Assembly: GCA_030040815.1 (NCBI GenBank)
Contig: JASHSZ010000667.1
Span: forward strand, 1-5,101
Origin: Streptosporangiaceae bacterium
GTDB taxonomy: Bacteria; Actinomycetota; Actinomycetes; Streptosporangiales; Streptosporangiaceae
Reading direction: 5' to 3'
DNA length: 5,101 nt
Below the pieces are notes generated by a model. The model was not told the DNA's origin. It saw nothing but the letters and a program-made list of their open reading frames with translations, and did not search any database. Positions 1 to 5,101 of the stretch are shown here, piece by piece; position 1 is the stretch's first letter, and each line of letters begins with the position of its first letter. Made by a program: the position numbers and the translations under genes.

Positions 1-1163
1 GCCCCTGGCTCGGCCGGGCCGAAGCGCCCGAGCGCGAACTCGGGGAGCCGCGGCGCGCGACCGCCCGGCGCCCCCGGTCGCAGCGCCGCAGACGCCTGCT
101 CGCCGACGAGCGCCCGGCGCCCCGCCGCATACTCCGCGGACAGCAGGTCGGCGAGCGGAACGGCCGACTGGCGCGGATCGCCGTACCACGCCTCCCGGTC
201 CGCGAACGCGAGCTTGGCGACCTCGGTAACGGTGTGGATGAACTCGGCGCTGCCCGGCGCCATCGCCGCGAGATCGTATCCGGACAGCATCGCCAGTTGC
301 TGCAGGAACACCGGCCCCTGGCCCCACGGCCCGGTCTTGCACACGGTCAGCCCGCCGTAGTCCAGCGTCACCGGCTGCTCCACCGACGCCTGCCACGCCA
401 CCAGGTCGGCACCGGTCAGCAAGCCGCGATGATGCCGTCCGGTGACGTCCATGACCTCGGCGTGGCGGGCGTAATCGTCGATCGCCTCGGCGACGAAGCC
501 GGCGTAGAACGCGCGCCTAGCCGCCTCGATCTGCTGCTCCCGGCCGCCGGCCGCGTGCTCGGCCTCATCGAGGATCCGCTGGTACATCGCTGCGAGTGGC
601 TGATTGGCGAACCAACTGCCTGCGGCGGGCGCCCCCGCCGCCAGGTAGATCTCCGCCGAACTGGGCCAGTGCTCGGCAAATGTCGGTGCCACCGCGGCGA
701 TCGCGTCGCTGGCCGTGGCGAGCATCGGGTAGCCATCGCGGGCATAGCTAATTGCGTACTGGAGGACGTCACGCAGCCGCATGGTGCCGTACCGCTCGAG
801 CAGCAGCATCCAGGTGCCGAACGCGGCGGGCACGCACGCGGCCAACAGCCCGGTGCCGGGCACGAGATCGAGGCCCAGGTCGGCGAACGCCGCCAGCGTC
901 GCCGCGGCCGGCGCCGGACCCTGGCCGTCGAGCACGAACGGCTGTCCCGCCGTAGCGTCGAACCCGATCACCGGCACCTCGCCGCCGGGTCCGTTGAGGT
1001 GGGGCTCCACCACCTGCAGCACGAAGCCCGTGGCCACCGCGGCGTCGAACGCGTTACCGCCCTTCTCCAGCACTGCCATGCCCGCGGCTGACGCTAGCCA
1101 GTGCGTCGACGCCACCATGCCGAACGTGCCGGCTAGCTCGGGCCGGGTCGTGAACTGTCGCAC
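1..1163 (-). CDS. Gamma-glutamyltransferase-superfamily Ntn-hydrolase, C-terminus cut by window edge
   Basis: 387 complete codons are open from the GTG at 1163-1161 to the left edge, with an in-frame TAG 12 bp upstream of that start. The N-terminus (residues 1-20, including PELAGTFGMVASTHW) leads into EKGGNAFDAAVA and VEPHLNGPGGE. Further on are a GQGPAPA block, GPWGQGPVFLQQ (from residue 278) and AFADREAWYGDPR. This order is characteristic of the gamma-glutamyltransferase family, whose precursors self-cleave before a catalytic threonine into large and small subunits. That threonine (the family's D-T-x-H region) and the whole small subunit lie beyond the window, so catalytic competence cannot be judged. 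No signal peptide is visible, so a cytoplasmic enzyme is inferred, unlike the periplasmic E. coli enzyme. Members of this branch include glutathione or gamma-glutamyl hydrolases and oxamate amidohydrolase-like proteins, so the substrate is open. It is transcribed divergently from the lipoprotein gene at 1470. Family assignment is confident; substrate is not. Confidence 0.93.
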   Translation of the reverse strand, partial: MRQFTTRPELAGTFGMVASTHWLASAAGMAVLEKGGNAFDAAVATGFVLQVVEPHLNGPGGEVPVIGFDATAGQPFVLDGQGPAPAAATLAAFADLGLDLVPGTGLLAACVPAAFGTWMLLLERYGTMRLRDVLQYAISYARDGYPMLATASDAIAAVAPTFAEHWPSSAEIYLAAGAPAAGSWFANQPLAAMYQRILDEAEHAAGGREQQIEAARRAFYAGFVAEAIDDYARHAEVMDVTGRHHRGLLTGADLVAWQASVEQPVTLDYGGLTVCKTGPWGQGPVFLQQLAMLSGYDLAAMAPGSAEFIHTVTEVAKLAFADREAWYGDPRQSAVPLADLLSAEYAAGRRALVGEQASAALRPGAPGGRAPRLPEFALGRFGPAEPG

Positions 1164-1469
1164 GGACAAACCCTAACCCGAACCTCATATCGGAACGGCG
1201 TGCGTTCCAATCCGCAGCCGTTCCTCGGTCCGCGGCCGTATCGCGGACGCGACCGCAGCCCACGGACGGCTACGGCAGCGGCGCCGCCGTCATGGCGGCA
1301 GCCACCGCGTCGGCGGCGATCGGCGCGTGCAGCGGGAAGTGCCACGTGGCCTGGTGCCCGGTCCGACGGGGCAGTGCCGCTCCGGCCCGCAGTGCGCCAG
1401 TTCGACCGCGCAGCGCGGCGAGCCCGTAGTGCGCCTACGGTGGGGCCAGCGCAGTAAGGTGCTGTCGTC
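1164..1469. other. 306-bp divergent intergenic region
   Basis: This is the spacer between the leftward transferase gene and the rightward lipoprotein gene, so it should contain both promoters. Besides the inverted repeat at 1192-1208, it holds a TAAGG-type ribosome binding site (1455-1459) for the lipoprotein gene, 10 bp before its ATG, and a weak -10-like TACGGT at 1436-1441 with no good -35 partner. The minus strand is open from 1434 to the TAG at 1272-1270 in a frame that reads like an ordinary alanine/leucine-rich protein tail (contains TGHQATWHFPLHAPIAAD). It has no usable start codon and a TAG directly upstream, so it is treated as a possible gene remnant and not as a gene. No terminator or RNA gene was recognised. 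Confidence 0.5.
1170..1210 (-). promoter_or_regulatory. Possible promoter and operator of the transferase gene
   Basis: A perfect 6-bp inverted repeat with a 5-bp spacer, GGAACG-GCGTG-CGTTCC, lies at 1192-1208, about 30 bp upstream of the GTG start. On the minus strand it sits between a -35-like TTGGAA (1210-1205) and a -10-like TATGAG (1189-1184), with a short 15-bp spacing, as a repressor operator would. A second -10-like hexamer, TAGGGT (1175-1170), ends 6 bp before the start codon and would instead give a leaderless transcript. The same AGGG could act as a weak ribosome binding site. The inverted repeat is seen directly; the promoter and operator roles are inference, and a 6-bp arm can arise by chance in GC-rich DNA. 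Confidence 0.3.
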
Positions 1470-1991
1470 ATGCTTAGTAGTCCCGCCGCAGGCCAGATGC
1501 ATCGCGCCGGCCGGCACCGACGGCTCGCTCGAGCGATCGCGGTGTGCGGGCTGGCCGTGCTCGGCGGTAGCCTCGCGGCCGGCTGCGACGCCCCGACGCC
1601 GCGGCCGCCCCCCAGCATCACGCTGAGCTCGGCTCAGGTTACCCAGCCGAGCGCTAGCGGCGTCACCGACATCTACGTGGACGTGCAGAACACCGGCCCG
1701 GCCGACGAGCTGATCGGCGCGCGGATCAGCGTCGGCGGCCACGTCACGCTTCGCGCCCCGGTCGGCTCTGACGTCATGGACATGCGCACCGTGCGCGCCA
1801 TCACGATTCCGGCCAAGAGCTTCATCGGGCTGGATCCCAACGGGTCGCACCTGCTTGTCACCCACGCGGGCAAGATGATCTCGGGCCGTGAGATCACCGT
1901 CACGCTCCTGTTCGCGCACGCGGGCGCGATCTCGGTGTCGGCCATGGTGACCAACCCGGCCACCGGCGGTGCCAGCTACTTCCTGAACTAA
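1470..1991 (+). CDS. PCu(A)C-type (DUF461) copper-chaperone-like lipoprotein
   Basis: The product is a 173-residue protein exported and lipid-anchored on the outer face of the membrane. A basic n-region (HRAGRHRRLAR, about 11-21), a hydrophobic stretch and the lipobox LAAGC (35-39) predict lipidation at Cys39. A proline-rich linker and a single cupredoxin-like beta domain follow. The family pattern is visible: an N-T-G after the first strands, then His91, Met103/Met105, RAITIPA, DPNGSH with His127, and a final TLLFAHAG strand. In PCu(A)C proteins the His/Met set H-M-H-x-M binds Cu(I) for delivery to the CuA site of cytochrome oxidase. Here the last Met is Leu129, so copper binding may be weak or use another residue such as Met136. 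The ATG at 1470 has TAAGG 10 bp upstream; ATG 1497 is a weaker alternative. No SCO or oxidase gene is adjacent. Family call is good; copper function is uncertain. Confidence 0.82.
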   Translation: MLSSPAAGQMHRAGRHRRLARAIAVCGLAVLGGSLAAGCDAPTPRPPPSITLSSAQVTQPSASGVTDIYVDVQNTGPADELIGARISVGGHVTLRAPVGSDVMDMRTVRAITIPAKSFIGLDPNGSHLLVTHAGKMISGREITVTLLFAHAGAISVSAMVTNPATGGASYFLN

Positions 1992-2171
1992 GCGGTGTGT
2001 CGTAGATCTCGGTGGATGCGCGATCCGGGCGGGGTCCGGCAAGGCGGACGAGGAGCCAATAGCGGACCTACCGGCGACGACGACAACGCCGCCGGGCATC
2101 GTCTGGGCGCCGATTCGCGCCGCCGGAGATCCACAAGACACCGCCTATCGCAGCCAAGCAGGTCCATGCGG

Positions 2172-2236
2172 TTGCCGTCCGGGGTGGTCGCGATATATCG
2201 TTTCGATTGGAAGATCGGCGTCGTGCCACGGAGGGG
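2172..2236 (+). promoter_or_regulatory. Predicted sigma70-type promoter and ribosome binding site of the DUF1707 gene
   Basis: TTGCCG (2172-2177) resembles a -35 box. It is followed after 16 bp by TATATC (2194-2199) or after 18 bp by TATCGT (2196-2201), the latter fitting the actinobacterial TAnnnT -10 pattern. This AT-rich patch stands out in the surrounding GC-rich DNA. A strong ribosome binding site, GGAGGGG (2230-2236), precedes the ATG at 2240 and decides that start over an in-frame TTG at 2207. The rest of the 248-bp gap (1992-2239) holds only a 5-bp GGCGC/GCGCC hairpin at 2106-2121, with no T-run and no convincing gene. The motif matches are visible; promoter activity is inferred. Confidence 0.42.
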
Positions 2237-2239
2237 CAG

Positions 2240-2755
2240 ATGGCAACTCAGCCGAGTTTGCGCATCGGGGACAGAGAGCGCGAGGCGGTGGCCGCCGAGC
2301 TGCGAGAGCACTTCGCCCACGGCCGGCTGACGCAGCCGGAGTTCAATCAGCGCCTGGACGCGGTGTTCGCCTCGAAGACGCAGCGCGACCTCAGCCGCAT
2401 CACCAGCGATCTCCCCCACATCCGGCCGGACGACGTGCCGCTGCCGAGCGCTGGGGTCGGTCACGCGCGCCAGCTCACGAGCCGGCCGCTGGGTGACTCG
2501 CCGATGCGTTCCGCACCGCGCGACGACTGGCAGCGCGGAAGTCACCACCATGCCAGCGGCTTCGCCGTCACGGCGCTGGCCGCGCTCATTGCCTGGCTGC
2601 TTGTCTACGACGTGATTCTGGTCGGCCTGAGCTGGCCGCTGGCCGGTCGGCTTGGCCTGCTGGTCGCGATCTTCACGGTGATCCGCGGCCTGCTCCGGCG
2701 GATCTTCGGCGGCAGCCGCGGCCCGATGCGGAAGGGCGCCGCGCGCCGCCGGTAA
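2240..2755 (+). CDS. DUF1707 domain protein with two C-terminal membrane segments
   Basis: The product is a 171-residue protein. Residues 6-60 form a DUF1707 (SHOCT-like) domain: LRIGDREREAVAAELREHF, then GRLTQPEFNQRLDAVFASKT and DLSRITSDLP. This is a short helical module common at the N-terminus of actinobacterial membrane-associated proteins, with no established biochemical role. A polar, proline- and arginine-containing linker (about 61-104, with a His-rich SHHH at 101-104) precedes two hydrophobic segments, about 107-130 and 133-150. The arginine-rich tail (RGLLRR, then RKGAARRR) would stay cytoplasmic by the positive-inside rule, placing both termini inside. The ATG at 2240 is chosen because GGAGGGG lies just before it and the domain begins at once. 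The gene converges on the sliding-clamp gene, with only 7 bp between the stop codons and no room for a terminator. Family call is firm; function is unknown. Confidence 0.9.
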   Translation: MATQPSLRIGDREREAVAAELREHFAHGRLTQPEFNQRLDAVFASKTQRDLSRITSDLPHIRPDDVPLPSAGVGHARQLTSRPLGDSPMRSAPRDDWQRGSHHHASGFAVTALAALIAWLLVYDVILVGLSWPLAGRLGLLVAIFTVIRGLLRRIFGGSRGPMRKGAARRR

Positions 2756-2762
2756 GAGTCCG

Positions 2763-4046
2763 TCAGCCCGTGCCGAGCGCCCGCAGCGGAACCACGAGGT
2801 AACGGAAGGCCGGCCGGCCTTCTGGATCACCACCGTCACCCCGACCGGACGAGGCGGCTGCGGCGGAGCCGGCCCCGTTCCCCGCTGCGACGCCGGCGTC
2901 GTGCGACTCAGAATGCGCGTCGTGGTCACCAGGGAGCCACGTGATGAGCGCCGGCCGGGCCGGACCGGTGAACTGCAACCGGATCCGCCCCGCGGCGTGG
3001 CCGTCGACCGGGCCCCCCTGGCTGGTCAGCGCCGCTGCGGCGAGGCCGTCAAGCAGATAGTGCGGGTTGAACGAGATGACCTGATCGTCGGCGTCCAGCT
3101 GAGCCGGGACCGTCTCTACGGCGTGTGCCCGCCCGGCGGACTGGGCCTCGATCACCACGACGTCACGGCGGAAGGCCAGCTGCACCGCGGCACCGCGGTC
3201 GGCGACCAGTGACACGCGGCGGACAGCTTCGGTGAACGGGCCGGCGGGCAGCTCCGCGCTGGCCGCGAAGCCCGCCGGGAAGCGGGCCTCGTACCGGATG
3301 AACTCGGCCCCGATCAGCCGGGCGGTCAGCTGCCGCCCGGCGCCTTCGAAGCAGATCAGCCCGTCGGCCGGGCGGGTATCGTCCCGTTCTGGCTGACTGA
3401 CGGCGATCGTGACTGGCTTCCCTGGCGCCATCGTCCTGGCCACTTCGGCCAGCGTCCTGGCCGGCACGAGCACGGAGAAGCGTGCCCCCGGATCGGCCGG
3501 ATTCCAGCCGATGGTACGGACCGACATCCGGTAGCGGTCGGTCGCCGCCAGCGTCAGGACCGGCCCGTCGAAGTCCAGGCACACCCCGGTGAGCATCGGC
3601 AGCGTGTCGTCACGGCTCGCCGCCGGCCCGACCTGCGCTGCGGCGGTGGCCAGCAGCCCGCCGTCCACGCTCCCAGCCACGTCGGGCACTGCCGGCAGCG
3701 CGGGGTATTCGGCCAGCGGCAGCGACACGAGAGTGAACTCGGCGCTGCCGCAGGTCAGCACGACCATTTCGGCGGTGGTGCTCACCTCGACGTCGGCCGC
3801 CGGCAGGTTCCTGGCTATCTCGGCCAGCAGCGTGCCGGGAACCAGCGCGGCGCCGGGCTCACCGACCTCGGCCTGCACCGCGGCTCTGGCAGACACCTCG
3901 TAGTCAAAGCACGACAGGCGGAGTTGGTCACCCTCCGCCTGCAGCAGCAGGCCAGCTAGCACCGGAACGACCGGCCGGGTCGGCAGCGCCCGTGCGGTCC
4001 ACGACACTGCCTGGCCCAGTACATCGCGCTCGACCCTGAACTTCAC
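2763..4046 (-). CDS. DNA polymerase III beta sliding-clamp paralogue (DnaN-like)
   Basis: The product has 427 residues, against roughly 370-380 for most clamps. It begins MKFRVERDVLGQAVSWTARAL, continues PVVPVLAGLLLQAEGD and includes VPGTLLAEIARNLP (domain 1, about 1-120). Next come LPMLTGVCLDF, ATDRYRM (168-174) and LVPARTLAEVAR (domain 2, to about 253), then ISFNPHYLLDGLAAA and FRYLVVPLR (domain 3). DnaN dimers form a ring around DNA that tethers polymerase and repair partners; ATDRYRM and the C-terminal VVPLR correspond to the partner-binding cleft, so the cleft looks kept. The standard dnaN neighbours (dnaA, recF, gyrB) are absent, so this is probably a second clamp rather than the replication-origin copy. 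A Gly/Ala/Ser/Asp-rich insert with several His (about residues 373-413) separates the last strand from the body. The start is GTG at 4046-4044 with GGAGG 5 bp upstream. Whether it is an active clamp or a regulator is unknown. Confidence 0.92.
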   Translation of the reverse strand: MKFRVERDVLGQAVSWTARALPTRPVVPVLAGLLLQAEGDQLRLSCFDYEVSARAAVQAEVGEPGAALVPGTLLAEIARNLPAADVEVSTTAEMVVLTCGSAEFTLVSLPLAEYPALPAVPDVAGSVDGGLLATAAAQVGPAASRDDTLPMLTGVCLDFDGPVLTLAATDRYRMSVRTIGWNPADPGARFSVLVPARTLAEVARTMAPGKPVTIAVSQPERDDTRPADGLICFEGAGRQLTARLIGAEFIRYEARFPAGFAASAELPAGPFTEAVRRVSLVADRGAAVQLAFRRDVVVIEAQSAGRAHAVETVPAQLDADDQVISFNPHYLLDGLAAAALTSQGGPVDGHAAGRIRLQFTGPARPALITWLPGDHDAHSESHDAGVAAGNGAGSAAAASSGRGDGGDPEGRPAFRYLVVPLRALGTG

Positions 4047-4051
4047 TGCGT

Positions 4052-4056
4052 CCTCC
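4052..4056 (-). promoter_or_regulatory. Strong ribosome binding site of the clamp paralogue
   Basis: On the minus strand GGAGG lies 5 bp before the GTG codon at 4046-4044. It supports GTG as the start and independent translation of the clamp gene, which lies 134 bp downstream of the DUF6295-like gene. The intervening DNA has no clear promoter. A GC-rich hairpin (CCGCGC 4104-4109 with GCGCGG 4119-4124, 9-nt loop) is present, but without a following T-run it is not called a terminator. Confidence 0.6.
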
Positions 4057-4120
4057 CGCCCGACCCGCGGTTGGCTTCGATCGTGGCACGCCCTGCCGAC
4101 AACCCGCGCCCGGCGGCCGC

Positions 4121-4187
4121 GCGGCGCTCAGCTGGCACCGTCGATCCGGCTTCCCACCGGGTGACGAGCACGAGCGGCGCTCAGCTG
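4121..4187. repeat. Pair of 14-bp direct repeats at the 3' end of the DUF6295-like gene
   Basis: GCGGCGCTCAGCTG occurs at 4121-4134 and again at 4174-4187, exactly 53 bp apart. The right copy overlaps the last codons and TGA stop of the DUF6295-like gene, and the left copy lies in the spacer before the clamp gene. The flanks are only loosely similar. It may be the remains of a small tandem duplication of the gene end or a chance match in GC-rich DNA; no mobile element is linked to it. Confidence 0.5.
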
Positions 4188-4441
4188 ACGAGCGTCGGCA
4201 CCGCAGCGAGGGCCGCCTCGATGGCGGCGACGAGGGCGCGCGCCGACTCAGCGGTCAGCTCCACAGCGACCCGCGCGGCCGGACCCCTGGCCGGGTTGCG
4301 GAAGTCGATGTTCAGCGTGTGCTCTGCCATCGCGTGCACGGGGTGGTCGAAGTACACGGTGGCGTCGCTCAACGCGAACCAGCCCGCAGCGCCCTTGCCG
4401 CTGCCCGTGATGTCGATCTTCTCGGTCGTGTACGTGCACAT
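4181..4441 (-). CDS. Small DUF6295-like conserved protein
   Basis: The product is an 86-residue protein with no signal peptide or membrane segment. It begins MCTYTTEKIDITGSGKGAAG, followed by GWFALSDATVYFDHPVHAMAEHTLNIDF, then an RNPARGPAARVAVEL strand and a C-terminal helix (about 63-83, ESARALVAAIEAALAAV). The pattern suggests a compact beta-sheet plus one helix. I recognise it as resembling actinobacterial proteins annotated DUF6295, recalled from memory and not searched. No function is established. Cys2 and three closely placed His (the DHPVH and AEHT region) could bind a metal, but this is speculation. The ATG at 4441-4439 is preceded by GAGGAG, which overlaps the stop codon of the upstream hydrolase. 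The 9-bp gap implies coupled translation and a shared mRNA. Pairing with a hydrolase may hint at a common stress or detoxification role, which is inference only. Confidence 0.85.
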   Translation of the reverse strand: MCTYTTEKIDITGSGKGAAGWFALSDATVYFDHPVHAMAEHTLNIDFRNPARGPAARVAVELTAESARALVAAIEAALAAVPTLVS

Positions 4442-4453
4442 GCGAGCTCCTCA
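4442..4453 (-). promoter_or_regulatory. Stop codon and ribosome binding site overlap (translational coupling)
   Basis: On the minus strand the hydrolase TGA (4453-4451) runs straight into GAGGAG, forming the ribosome binding site of the next gene, whose ATG follows at 4441. Ribosomes ending the hydrolase are thus placed to restart on the small gene. The arrangement is seen directly; coupling is the usual consequence of it in bacteria. Confidence 0.7.
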
Positions 4454-5101
4454 GCGTGCCAGGTAGCGGCCGTAAAAGTCCCAGATCTGCTGCCACCCAT
4501 CATTCGCAGCCTCGGGCCGGTATGCCACCCGGTCAACCGAGAAGAAGGAGTGGCCTGCGCCCTCGTAGGTGTGGAACTCGTGCGGCTTGCCGAACTCGTC
4601 GAGCGCTGCGGACAGCTCGGCGGTCTCCTCCGGCGTCGGCATCTTGTCATCCGCGCCGAAAAGGCCGAGCAGCGGGCAGGACAGGTCCTTTGCCATGCCG
4701 ACGATCGGCTTGGCCTTGAGCGGCAGGCCTTCCGGTACCGGCTTCACGATGAAGGCACCGTAGCAGTCGACGGCCGCCTCCAGTTCGAGGCTGCAGGCGG
4801 CGAGGAAGGACTGGCGGCCGCCCGAGCAGTAACCGATCACGCCGACCTTGCCGTTCGACCCGGCCAGCGCGCGCAGCCTGCTGGCCGCGCCGGCGACATC
4901 GCCAACGAGCCGATCGTCGGGTACACCGCCGTTCGCCCGGACGGTCGCCGCGGCGTCGTCGGGGCTAGCGCCTGGCGCCTCGCGGTAGTACAGGTTCGGC
5001 ATCAGCGCCGCATAGCCGTTCGCGGCGAACTTGCGGACGATCTCCTTGGTCGACGTGTCGTAACCCGGCATGTGGTGAATCACCACGACGCTGCCGCGTG
5101 C
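4451..5101 (-). CDS. Dienelactone hydrolase family protein, N-terminus cut by window edge
   Basis: 216 residues are visible, open to the right edge. Family members are usually about 230-250 residues, so perhaps 20-40 N-terminal residues are missing; the GTG codons at 5086 and 5083 fall inside the conserved VVVIHHMPGYD strand and are not starts. It is a cytoplasmic alpha/beta-hydrolase. The nucleophile motif GYCSGG places Cys at visible residue 92 (codon 4828-4826), Asp at 151 or 152 in FGADDKMP, and His at 184 in YEGAGHSFF. This is the Cys-Asp-His triad of dienelactone hydrolases (carboxymethylenebutenolidase type), which open lactone or enol-ester bonds. Classical enzymes have Q-E-I-F-G after the first strand, with the Glu helping to tune the cysteine; here it is H-H-M-P-G. 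The substrate is therefore probably not the chlorocatechol-pathway dienelactone, and no catechol genes are adjacent. It is followed 9 bp later by the DUF6295-like gene. Confidence 0.92.
   Translation of the reverse strand, partial: ARGSVVVIHHMPGYDTSTKEIVRKFAANGYAALMPNLYYREAPGASPDDAAATVRANGGVPDDRLVGDVAGAASRLRALAGSNGKVGVIGYCSGGRQSFLAACSLELEAAVDCYGAFIVKPVPEGLPLKAKPIVGMAKDLSCPLLGLFGADDKMPTPEETAELSAALDEFGKPHEFHTYEGAGHSFFSVDRVAYRPEAANDGWQQIWDFYGRYLAR

Noticed and set aside
234..1176. Long plus-strand open frames opposite the transferase gene
   Set aside because: They encode Arg/His/Pro-rich sequence with no family pattern, while the minus strand carries unmistakable transferase motifs without a break. 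They are mirror artefacts of GC-rich codon use.
2106..2121. Small GGCGC/GCGCC hairpin downstream of the lipoprotein gene considered as a terminator
   Set aside because: It has a 5-bp stem, no T-run, and lies more than 100 bp after the stop codon; not distinguishable from chance.
1290..2141. 283-codon minus-strand open frame across the lipoprotein gene
   Set aside because: The translation is Arg/Gly/His-rich with no recognisable domain and lies opposite a lipoprotein gene that has a signal sequence, lipobox and family motifs.
1995..2330. Plus-strand open frame between the lipoprotein and DUF1707 genes
   Set aside because: It overlaps the DUF1707 coding start in another frame, lacks a ribosome binding site and reads as Arg/Ser-rich noise.
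1988..2929. 313-codon minus-strand open frame across the DUF1707 gene
   Set aside because: It would overlap both the DUF1707 gene and the end of the clamp gene, both with clear family signatures. Its translation is low-complexity and has no domain.
4104..4124. GC-rich hairpin considered as a terminator between the DUF6295-like and clamp genes
   Set aside because: The stem is only 6 bp with a 9-nt loop, there is no T-run on the minus strand after it, and such pairings are frequent in DNA of this composition.
4071..4719. Plus-strand open frames opposite the DUF6295-like and hydrolase genes
   Set aside because: They are Ala/Arg/Pro-rich with no motifs, and the minus strand holds two well-supported genes joined by a stop/ribosome-binding-site overlap.

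Overview
The window is very GC-rich throughout, with strong G/C preference at third codon positions, GTG as well as ATG starts, and gene families typical of high-GC Gram-positives: a DUF1707 protein, a DUF6295-like protein and an actinobacterial-style beta clamp. This points to an actinomycete chromosome (Actinomycetota). I cannot name the genus from this sequence alone.

Layout, left to right. (1) Positions 1-1163, minus strand: most of the large-subunit region of a gamma-glutamyltransferase-superfamily enzyme. It runs off the left edge before the catalytic threonine. (2) Positions 1164-1469: a divergent intergenic region with a perfect inverted repeat just upstream of the transferase gene. 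It also holds a short minus-strand open stretch that looks like coding sequence but has no start. (3) Positions 1470-1991, plus strand: a secreted lipoprotein of the PCu(A)C copper-chaperone type with one altered ligand. (4) Positions 2240-2755, plus strand: a DUF1707 protein with two C-terminal membrane segments, preceded by a plausible promoter. (5) Positions 2763-4046, minus strand: a DNA polymerase III beta sliding-clamp paralogue. It converges on the DUF1707 gene with a 7-bp gap. (6) Positions 4181-4441 and 4451-5101, minus strand: a small DUF6295-like protein translated directly after a dienelactone-hydrolase-family enzyme. The hydrolase gene runs off the right edge.

How the genes relate. 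The only well-supported operon is hydrolase-DUF6295, where the hydrolase stop codon overlaps the ribosome binding site of the small gene. The clamp gene follows in the same direction after 139 bp and has its own strong ribosome binding site, so co-transcription is possible but unproven. The other genes are mostly unrelated housekeeping or envelope functions. I found no rRNA, tRNA, CRISPR array, insertion sequence or prophage feature, and no convincing new multi-gene system. The points most worth a second look are the clamp paralogue with its roughly 41-residue low-complexity insert, the lipoprotein lacking the usual last methionine ligand, and the hydrolase with His where classical enzymes have Glu.
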